A stretch of 26,912 bases of DNA from NCBI GenBank assembly GCA_905234005.1, contig CAJOFW010000009.1:1-26912 (forward strand), written 5' to 3'. The DNA is from an uncultured Oscillospiraceae bacterium. GTDB taxonomy: Bacteria > Bacillota > Clostridia > Oscillospirales > Oscillospiraceae. A model generated the notes under the pieces. The model saw nothing but the letters and a program-made list of their open reading frames with translations. It searched no databases and was not told the DNA's origin. Made by a program: the position numbers and the translations under genes. Of this stretch, positions 16,598 through 22,652 are shown piece after piece; position 1 is the stretch's first letter, and each line of letters opens with the position of its first letter.

Positions 16598-18493
16598 ATG
16601 CTTTGGAAACTGAACCGGAAATCCGGCGGCCGGGAGCAGTCCCCGGCGCATCAGACGGACGAGATTCGCGAGGTACTGCACGCCAACGAGGTACGCGCCA
16701 ACGGCATGACGGCCATGGCGCTGGTTCTGTGCGTGGCCATCATCGCGCTCGTGTGGGTGCTCAACGCCATCCGCATATTCACGACGCCGTTTTCGATCAT
16801 GAACCGGCTGTTCATCGTGAGCCTCATTCAGCTCGCGATCCCGTGCGCGATCTATCGGATCGTCAGGGGCGACCGGCCCTGGCTCAAATACGTCATGCTC
16901 GCGTTTCTGACGCTCGTGTGCGCGCTCACGAACGCGGTGCTCAGCTTCAACGCCATCCTCGTCATGGTCATCCCCATCGCCGTCAGCACCCGGTACTGCT
17001 CCAAACGGCTGACGGAGGCCATAGCGGCGCTCACCGTCGTGGTGTTTCTCATCGCGACCGTGTGGAACGTCCGGCATTACGGCTCGGTCTCGATGGACTT
17101 CAACTACTACCCCCGGCCGTCCGAGGGCACCGTCATCACATTTACCGACGCGCTGGATTTCAAGGACAACATCCTCGCGGGCGGCGTGGACGCGGGGAAA
17201 TGGATGTACAACTCCCTCGTGCTGGGCTATATCCCCCGCGTGCTCGTGTACCTGATCTGCGCGTTCGCGTGCGTGCGTGTCGCCTCGGAGGGCAGCCGGC
17301 TTGTACATGAGCAGGCGCTCATCTCGCAGGCCAGCGCCAGCGCCAGGAAGGAGCTTGACCTCGCGACCGAGATCCAGGAGGGCATGCTGCCGGGCATCTT
17401 CCCGCCGTATCCCGACCGCCGGGAGTTCGACATCTACGCCACGATGCACCCCGCCCGGGAGGTCGGCGGCGATTTTTACGACTTCTTCCTGATCGACGAC
17501 GACCACCTCGGTCTCGTCATCGCGGACGTCTCCGGCAAGGGCATCCCGGCGGCGCTGCTCATGATGGCCTCGAAGATCCTCATCAGCAACCACGCCTCGA
17601 TCAGCGACGGCTCGCCCGCCCGGGTGCTCGAGCGGGTCAATCACCAGATCTGCATGAACAATCCGGCGGAGATGTTCGTGACCGTCTGGTTCGGCGTGCT
17701 GGAGATATCCACCGGACGCATCCGGGCCGCGAACGCGGGCCACGAGTACCCCGCCGTCCGCCGCGCCGGGGGCGGCTTCGAGCTGTATAAGGATACGCAC
17801 GGCTTCGTCGTCGGCGGCATGGACGGCGTGCGCTATAAGGAATACGAACTCACGCTCGCGCCCGGCGACGCGCTGTATGTCTACACCGACGGCGTGCCCG
17901 AGGCGACGAACGCCGCAAACGAGCTGTTCGGCGCCGACCGGATGATCGCCTCCCTCAACCGGGAGCCGGACGCGGCGGCCGAAAAGCTCCTGCACAACGT
18001 TCGCGAGGACATCGACGCCTTCGTCGCCGACGCTGCGCAGTTCGACGATATCACGATGCTCTGTCTGCGCTACCTCGGCAGCGGCGCGAAAAAGCTCACG
18101 ATCGACGCCGACGCCGCAAGGCTTCCCGACGTGCTCGCGTTCGTGGACGCCGCGCTCGACAAAGCGGACTGCTCGCTCAGGACGCAGATGCAGATCGACG
18201 TCGCCGTCGAGGAGATATTCGTGAACATCGCCCGCTACGCCTACGAAAACGGAAACGGCTCCGTCATCATCGGCGTAACGCTCAGCGACGATCCCGCCTC
18301 CGTCTCGGTCACGTTCGCCGACAACGGCATCCCCTACGACCCGCTGTCCCACAAGGACCCGGACATCACGCTCCCCGCCGAACAGCGCGAGACCAGCGGC
18401 CTCGGCATCCTCATGGCCCGCAAAGCGATGGACGACATGCGGTATGAGTATCGGGACGGACAGAACATCCTGACGCTTGTGAAGAATCTATGA
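16598..18493 (+). CDS. Membrane SpoIIE/RsbU-type PP2C phosphatase fused to RsbW-like ATPase
   Basis: The 631-residue product has three parts. Residues 37-228 hold about six hydrophobic helices with a longer loop at about 158-206. Residues 240-490 form a SpoIIE-type PP2C serine phosphatase: LATEIQEGMLPG, VGGDFYDFF (Asp292), VIADVSGKGIPAAL (Asp310), AANAGHEYP, YVYTDGVPEA (Asp431) and FDDITML (Asp483/484), the metal ligands. Residues 500-631 form a GHKL ATPase of the RsbW/SpoIIAB kind: VAVEEIFVNIARYAY (N box), FADNGIPYDP and SGLGILMARKA. Partner-switch signalling to a STAS protein and a sigma factor is the family role, but none is encoded nearby. The frame extends to 16526, but ATG 16598 follows GGGAGGG by 11 bases and the extension lies in the leader hairpin. 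Confidence 0.9.
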   Translation: MLWKLNRKSGGREQSPAHQTDEIREVLHANEVRANGMTAMALVLCVAIIALVWVLNAIRIFTTPFSIMNRLFIVSLIQLAIPCAIYRIVRGDRPWLKYVMLAFLTLVCALTNAVLSFNAILVMVIPIAVSTRYCSKRLTEAIAALTVVVFLIATVWNVRHYGSVSMDFNYYPRPSEGTVITFTDALDFKDNILAGGVDAGKWMYNSLVLGYIPRVLVYLICAFACVRVASEGSRLVHEQALISQASASARKELDLATEIQEGMLPGIFPPYPDRREFDIYATMHPAREVGGDFYDFFLIDDDHLGLVIADVSGKGIPAALLMMASKILISNHASISDGSPARVLERVNHQICMNNPAEMFVTVWFGVLEISTGRIRAANAGHEYPAVRRAGGGFELYKDTHGFVVGGMDGVRYKEYELTLAPGDALYVYTDGVPEATNAANELFGADRMIASLNREPDAAAEKLLHNVREDIDAFVADAAQFDDITMLCLRYLGSGAKKLTIDADAARLPDVLAFVDAALDKADCSLRTQMQIDVAVEEIFVNIARYAYENGNGSVIIGVTLSDDPASVSVTFADNGIPYDPLSHKDPDITLPAEQRETSGLGILMARKAMDDMRYEYRDGQNILTLVKNL

Positions 18494-18503
18494 TGATAAG
18501 CGC

Positions 18504-18532
18504 GGTTGATACGGTTAATACGGTTGGTATAC
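18504..18532. repeat. Short 9-bp tandem repeat
   Basis: GGTTGATAC, GGTTAATAC and GGTTGGTATAC follow one another just after the phosphatase stop codon. It is a small non-coding array with no visible function, between the stop and the shared terminator. Confidence 0.45.
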
Positions 18533-18547
18533 GGATGATTCGCGGAT

Positions 18548-18598
18548 AAAACGCAAAAGCCTGCCCCCGGCGCGGTCAAATGCCGTGCCGGGGGCAGG
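18548..18598 (-). terminator. Terminator between convergent genes
   Basis: A perfect 12-base-pair stem (CCTGCCCCCGGC with GCCGGGGGCAGG), extendable by four more pairs, lies between the phosphatase and DUF1836 genes. On the minus strand it is followed by CTTTTGCGTTTT, a good T-rich tract, so it mainly serves the DUF1836 gene. It may also stop the plus-strand transcript. Confidence 0.85.
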
Positions 18599-18645
18599 TC
18601 GTTCCCCGCCGCGCCGGTCTGTTGTGAATGCATCGTGAAACGGTA

Positions 18646-19242
18646 TCATTCCCCATCCCCGACGTCCGCCGGGGTCTTTCCGTCGAGCAGCAGGAGCTTT
18701 TCGGCGAGAAGCCGCGCAAAACCGCTCACGACGGCGGCGGAGATGATGAGGTCGCCGGTGTCGCCGGTGGACAGCTCCGACGCGCCGTCATGGCCGAGGA
18801 TCCCGGCGGCGGCGGCGCGCACCTGGCTGCAGAAGTAGACGCACGACCGGTGGTGGCGCTCCACGAAGCCGTCGTATGTCCGGCGCAGCTCGTCCTCCGT
18901 GAGATCGGCGGGTATCACGGTCTGGAGCGTCGCGATGCTCAGGCTCTGCTTCATCGAGCAGATGATGATGAGACAGGCGATGTGGCTGCGGTAGTATTTC
19001 TTTTTGACCGGGGCGGGCATTACACGCTTACGGACGTAGTTGTTGATGGCGGCCGCCGTGATGATCTGCTCGTCCTTCAGCTCGGGCGGCAGGTAATCGA
19101 GGTACTGGTGCAGAAGCGTGACGACCTGCTCCATGTACAGCCCGAAATCCGGTATGTCCTCCCAGAGCGGAAGGCGGTAATCGTCGAGGTACTTCTCCCA
19201 GCGCCGCAGCTTCGCCGCGATCAGGGTCTTGTCGAACGTCAT
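18646..19242 (-). CDS. DUF1836 domain-containing protein
   Basis: The 198-residue product matches the DUF1836 pattern: WEDIPDFGLYMEQVVTLLHQ followed by IITAAAINNYVRKRVMPAPV and KKKYYRSHIACLIIICSMKQ. The middle resembles a winged or MerR-like helix-turn-helix arrangement, so a DNA-binding role is plausible, but the family has no established function. The frame is open to ATG 19278, but that ATG overlaps the TATAATG of the predicted promoter. ATG 19242, with GGGG eight bases upstream, is the only start compatible with it. It is divergent from the aminotransferase gene and ends before a strong terminator. Confidence 0.88.
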   Translation of the reverse strand: MTFDKTLIAAKLRRWEKYLDDYRLPLWEDIPDFGLYMEQVVTLLHQYLDYLPPELKDEQIITAAAINNYVRKRVMPAPVKKKYYRSHIACLIIICSMKQSLSIATLQTVIPADLTEDELRRTYDGFVERHHRSCVYFCSQVRAAAAGILGHDGASELSTGDTGDLIISAAVVSGFARLLAEKLLLLDGKTPADVGDGE

Positions 19243-19276
19243 GATGAAAACCCCGTTTCCCGTGTGATATACCCGC

Positions 19277-19304
19277 ATTATACCAGATTCCGCCGGTTTT
19301 TCAA
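19277..19304 (-). promoter_or_regulatory. Predicted promoter of the DUF1836 gene
   Basis: On the minus strand TTGAAA (19299-19304) and a perfect TATAAT (19277-19282) are 16 bases apart, about 35 bases before the chosen start. It rules out the upstream ATG at 19278 as a start. Confidence 0.7.
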
Positions 19305-19343
19305 GCCGCCGCGCAAACCCCGCCGCGGCCTTGCGGAAAACTG

Positions 19344-19372
19344 TTGCAAACGCCGGTGTATGGTGATACTAT
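19344..19372 (+). promoter_or_regulatory. Predicted promoter of the aminotransferase gene
   Basis: TTGCAA (19344-19349) and TACTAT (19367-19372) are 17 bases apart, leaving a leader of about 45 bases. The -10 match is moderate (four of six); a TATATA shifted by three bases is an alternative. Confidence 0.5.
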
Positions 19373-19423
19373 ATAGGGTAATCGCGCCAAATGCGCACTA
19401 ACAGTATAAGGCGGAATGGAACC

Positions 19424-20641
19424 ATGCGTGTTTTTACGAAATCCAATAAGCTCGACAACGTCCTCTACGACGTCCGCGGCCCCGTGGTGGACGAGGCTGC
19501 GCGGATGGAGGAGGCCGGCATAAAGGTACTCAAGCTCAACATCGGCAACCCCGCGCCGTTCGGCTTCACCGCGCCGGACGAGGTCATCATCGATATGCGT
19601 GACTCGATCGTCAATTCCCAGGGCTACTCGGACTCCCGCGGCATATTCTCCGCCCGGAAGGCCATCATGCAGTACGCCCAGCTCAAGCACATCCCGAACG
19701 TCACGATGAAGGACATCTACACCGGCAACGGCGCAAGCGAGCTGATCCAGCTCTCTCTGCACGCCCTTCTCAACAGCGGCGACGAGGTGCTGATCCCCTC
19801 GCCGGATTACCCGCTCTGGACGGCGTGCACCAACCTCGCCGGCGGCAAGGCCGTCCACTACATCTGCGACGAGCAGTCCGAGTGGATGCCCGACCTCGCG
19901 GATATGGAGAGCAAGGTCACGGACCGCACCAAGGCCATCGTCATCATAAACCCCAACAACCCGACCGGCGCGCTGTATCCGCGTGAAATCCTCGAAAAAA
20001 TCGCGGACATCGCCCGCCGTCACGACCTCATGATCTTCTCCGACGAGATCTACGACCGCCTCGTCATGGACGGGCTGGAGCACGTCTCCATCGCCTCGCT
20101 CGCGCCGGATCTGTTCTGCGTGACGTTCTCCGGCCTGTCGAAGTCGCACATGGTCTGCGGCTTCCGCGTCGGCTGGATGATCTTCAGCGGCAACAAGGCC
20201 GTCGCGAAGGACTACATCGAGGGCGTCAATATGCTCTCCAATATGCGCCTGTGCTCGAACGTGCCCGGCCAGTCCATCATCCAGACGGCCCTCGGCGGCT
20301 ACCAGAGCGTCAACGAGTACATCGTCCCCGGCGGCCGCGTCTTTGAGCAGCGGGAGTTCATCTACAACGCCTTAAACGACATCCCCGGCCTCTCGGCCGT
20401 GAAGCCGAAGGCGGCGTTCTACATCTTCCCGAAGATCGACGTGAAGAAGTTCAACATCACGGACGACAACCAGTTCGCGCTCGATTTCCTCCGCGAAAAG
20501 CGCGTGCTGTTCGTACCCGGCAGCGGCTTCAACTGGCACCAGCCGGATCACTTCCGCATCGTCTACCTGCCCCGCCTGAGCGTGCTGCGCGAGGCGTCGC
20601 AGAAGCTCGGCGACTTCCTCGAGACGTATCACCAGTCGTAA
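19424..20641 (+). CDS. Alanine-type (AlaA/YfbQ-like) PLP aminotransferase
   Basis: The 405-residue product is a fold-type I class I/II aminotransferase closest in form to glutamate-pyruvate aminotransferases. Visible motifs are LNIGNPAPFGF, QGYSDSRGIFSARKAI, GNGASELIQ, PSPDYPLWTA, INPNNPTGALY (Asn of the PLP pocket), SDEIYDRLVMDG (Asp207, Tyr210), SGLSKSHMVCGFRVGW (PLP Lys240, Arg248) and FRIVYLP (Arg378, substrate carboxylate). Pyruvate-glutamate exchange is the likely reaction; other substrates cannot be excluded. The frame is open to 19391, but ATG 19424 has a GGCGGA/GGA-rich site upstream and matches the family start MRxFxKSNKLxNVxYDVRGP. Confidence 0.92.
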   Translation: MRVFTKSNKLDNVLYDVRGPVVDEAARMEEAGIKVLKLNIGNPAPFGFTAPDEVIIDMRDSIVNSQGYSDSRGIFSARKAIMQYAQLKHIPNVTMKDIYTGNGASELIQLSLHALLNSGDEVLIPSPDYPLWTACTNLAGGKAVHYICDEQSEWMPDLADMESKVTDRTKAIVIINPNNPTGALYPREILEKIADIARRHDLMIFSDEIYDRLVMDGLEHVSIASLAPDLFCVTFSGLSKSHMVCGFRVGWMIFSGNKAVAKDYIEGVNMLSNMRLCSNVPGQSIIQTALGGYQSVNEYIVPGGRVFEQREFIYNALNDIPGLSAVKPKAAFYIFPKIDVKKFNITDDNQFALDFLREKRVLFVPGSGFNWHQPDHFRIVYLPRLSVLREASQKLGDFLETYHQS

Positions 20642-20777
20642 GGCAATACCGAGCGGACGTCTTATACTATTTCCCAATTAAAAGCTTCGTTTCGTTACCG
20701 GGCGCAAAGCCTTGGAAACGCCGCTGTTTTGAACGAATACAAAGTTCTTTTTGATACTTTTTCTTTCAAAAAAACAA
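20642..20777. other. AT-rich gap between aminotransferase and transporter genes
   Basis: This 136-base gap is clearly richer in A and T than the genes around it. It contains TTTTTGA and TCAAAAA able to form a weak AT stem (about 20751-20775), which may terminate one or both converging genes. No open frame with family resemblance is present. It may be a dispersed intergenic repeat, which cannot be tested from one window. Confidence 0.4.
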
Positions 20778-21299
20778 TTAACGCTTCCGCTCAAAGTATT
20801 CCCGCAGCCCGGCCCGGCAGCACAGCAGCACGCCGCCCGCAGCGCCGACGGCGGCCTGCAGTATCTCATACGGCAGCTTCAAAACCGCGTATTCCGGCGT
20901 CGCGTAGACATACGCCCTGCCCAGCGTGTAGCCGATGACCATCACGACCGCGCCGAGCGTCACCCCCGCGACCGCGCCGGCGTACCGCCGTCCCGGCCAT
21001 AACCGGTGCGCGCACAGGGATATGATCACGGCCTGCGCCCCGTGCGCCGCGAGCGACACGAACATCGGCGCCGGATAAAACAGAAGATCGCCCAGAAACG
21101 ACCCCACGCCGCCCACAAAAAACGCGGCGACGGGGTCGAATAATATCGCGGCGGTGCAGATGATGACGTCGCACAGATAGAAATGCCCGCCCGGCACCGG
21201 GATGGACACGGCGCTCAGTACGACGTTCATCGCCATGAACAGCGCCGTCGTCGTCAGCCAGCGCGGGGAGTACCGCCGGAAGGAATTGGTCGTGGACAT
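20778..21299 (-). CDS. ECF transporter S component (vitamin-type)
   Basis: The 173-residue product is a polytopic membrane protein with about five or six helices. Its pattern is that of energy-coupling-factor S components of the COG4720/ECF-ribofla_trS kind: SIPVPGGHFYLCDVIICTAA, then ILFDPVAAFFVGGVGSFLGD and LLFYPAPMFVSLAAHGAQAV. S components bind a vitamin and need the shared EcfT and EcfA units, not encoded here. Substrate cannot be read from sequence; the divergent MocR-type gene hints at vitamin B6 (PdxU-like). The frame is open to 21431, but ATG 21299 has AAGGGGG about eight bases upstream and the longer form would cover the divergent promoters. Confidence 0.86.
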   Translation of the reverse strand: MSTTNSFRRYSPRWLTTTALFMAMNVVLSAVSIPVPGGHFYLCDVIICTAAILFDPVAAFFVGGVGSFLGDLLFYPAPMFVSLAAHGAQAVIISLCAHRLWPGRRYAGAVAGVTLGAVVMVIGYTLGRAYVYATPEYAVLKLPYEILQAAVGAAGGVLLCCRAGLREYFERKR

Positions 21300-21311
21300 C
21301 GTCCGTCCCCC

Positions 21312-21340
21312 TTTACATCGCGTGATGGGTATAGTATAAT
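21312..21340 (+). promoter_or_regulatory. Predicted promoter of the MocR-type gene
   Basis: TTTACA (21312-21317, five of six) and a perfect TATAAT (21335-21340) are 17 bases apart. Its -10 box shares four bases with the -10 box of the opposite promoter, so the two promoters cannot easily be used at once. Confidence 0.75.
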
Positions 21341-21360
21341 CACTTTTGGTATGATGAAAA
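21333..21360 (-). promoter_or_regulatory. Predicted promoter of the ECF S-component gene
   Basis: On the minus strand TTTTCA (21355-21360, four of six) and TATACT (21333-21338, five of six) are 16 bases apart, about 30 bases before the gene. The weak -35 box would fit an activated promoter. Confidence 0.6.
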
Positions 21361-21391
21361 TAATCAAAACAGGAGTTTTTTCTATAACCAG

Positions 21392-22501
21392 ATGAGACAG
21401 TCACCCGCCCCCGGCCAGGCCCGGGAGACAAAATACCAGGCGCTGTACCGCCGCGTCAAGGATGACATCCTCCGCGGCGTCCTCGCGTCGGGCACGCGGC
21501 TTCCGTCGAAGCGTGTGATGGCCGAACGGGCCGGCGTCAGCGTCGTCACGGTCGAATACGCCTACCGCCAGCTCATCGACGAGGGCTACGTCTACGCCCG
21601 GGAGCGCAGCGGCTGCTACGTGCAGGCGCTGACCGGCGCGGCGTCGCCGCGTTCTGATCGGGACGCCGACGGCCCGCCGCCGCTCACGTTTCTGCCCGAT
21701 GAGCCGCCCGACCCGGCGGCGGAGACGGATTTTCCTTACACGGTGTGGTTTCGGACGCTGCGCCGGGTCATGAGCGAGTACGGCCCCCGCCTCGTGGAGC
21801 GCTCCCCCGGCAAGGGCGTGACACGGCTTCGCAACGAGCTGGCCGCGTACCTTCTGCGCTGCCGGGGGATGTACGCCCCGCCGGAGCGCATCATCGTCGG
21901 CTCCGGCGCGGAGCAGCTCTACGGCGAGATCGTCCGTATGCTGGGCAACCGCCGGCGCTATGCCGTGGAATACCCGTCCTACAGCCAGATCGAGGCGGTC
22001 TACGCGGCCTCCGGCGCGGCGGTGGAGCGGCTTCCGATCGGCCCGGACGGCGTGGAGAGCGCGGCGCTGCAAAACGCGGACGCGGACGTGCTGCACGTCA
22101 CGCCGTTTCACAGCTGGCCGACCGGCGCGACGGCCCCGGCTGCGAAGCGGTACGAATACCTCGCCTGGGCGCACGCCCCGGGCACGGAGCGATACATCGT
22201 CGAGGACGACTTCGACAGCGAGTTCTTCCTGTCCGGCCGTCCGCCCGAGACGCTGTACTCGATGGACAAGACCGACCGCGTCATCTACCTGAACACATTT
22301 TCCAAGAGCCTGTCGCCCGCCATGCGCATGGGCTACATGATCCTGCCCGAGGCTCTCGTCCCCGTGTACGACGAGAGGCTGGGCCGGTTCTCGTGCTCCG
22401 TGCCGCTGCTCGAGCAGTACGCCCTCGCCGAGTTTCTTGCCGACGGCAGCTTCGAGCGCCACCTGAGCCGCAGACGCCGCAGGTTGTCCGCCGGCGGCTG
22501 A
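21392..22501 (+). CDS. MocR/PdxR-type regulator, C-terminally truncated
   Basis: MocR proteins join a GntR winged helix-turn-helix to an aminotransferase-like domain that binds PLP. Here the 369-residue product has the HTH at about 14-78 (LYRRVKDDILRGVLASGTRL, PSKRVMAERAGVSVVTVEYA) and the aminotransferase-like part from about 110. That part includes IVGSGAEQLY, EYPSYSQI, VTPFHSWPTG, IVEDDFDSEF (Asp273) and NTFSKSLSPAMRMGY (PLP Lys305). It stops after SFERHLSRRRRRLSAGG, where relatives go on for about 90 more residues. None of the missing part is found in other frames before polA. The ribosome binding site (AGGAG, 21371-21375) is 16 bases from the ATG, unusually far. It may be non-functional or altered. 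Confidence 0.85.
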   Translation: MRQSPAPGQARETKYQALYRRVKDDILRGVLASGTRLPSKRVMAERAGVSVVTVEYAYRQLIDEGYVYARERSGCYVQALTGAASPRSDRDADGPPPLTFLPDEPPDPAAETDFPYTVWFRTLRRVMSEYGPRLVERSPGKGVTRLRNELAAYLLRCRGMYAPPERIIVGSGAEQLYGEIVRMLGNRRRYAVEYPSYSQIEAVYAASGAAVERLPIGPDGVESAALQNADADVLHVTPFHSWPTGATAPAAKRYEYLAWAHAPGTERYIVEDDFDSEFFLSGRPPETLYSMDKTDRVIYLNTFSKSLSPAMRMGYMILPEALVPVYDERLGRFSCSVPLLEQYALAEFLADGSFERHLSRRRRRLSAGG

Positions 22502-22548
22502 TCGGCACCAAATCAACCGGCCAGCCGATTGATCGGGCGGTTGGGCTT

Positions 22549-22592
22549 TGTCTGCTTTTTCGGAACATGGAAAAGCAGACACTTTTCATTTT
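22549..22592 (+). terminator. Probable terminator between the MocR-type gene and polA
   Basis: A perfect 11-base-pair stem (TGTCTGCTTTT with AAAAGCAGACA, 11-base loop) is followed by CTTTTCATTTT. It ends where the predicted polA -35 box begins, so it separates the two transcripts. Confidence 0.65.
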
Positions 22593-22611
22593 CGGCAAAA
22601 CGTGGTATTAT
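22583..22611 (+). promoter_or_regulatory. Predicted promoter of the polA operon
   Basis: TTTTCA (22583-22588) and TATTAT (22606-22611) are 17 bases apart, leaving a leader of about 35 bases to the GTG start of polA. The -35 box overlaps the T-rich tail of the upstream terminator. Confidence 0.55.
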
Positions 22612-22652
22612 CTGTATGACAATCTCTCCGACAGACGGAAGGAGGCGGACGC

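Noticed and set aside
16550..18352. Long open frame on the minus strand (600 codons) opposite the phosphatase gene
   Set aside because: The plus-strand frame has clear domains and a ribosome binding site; the minus-strand frame is a composition shadow rich in Asp, Val, His and Arg.
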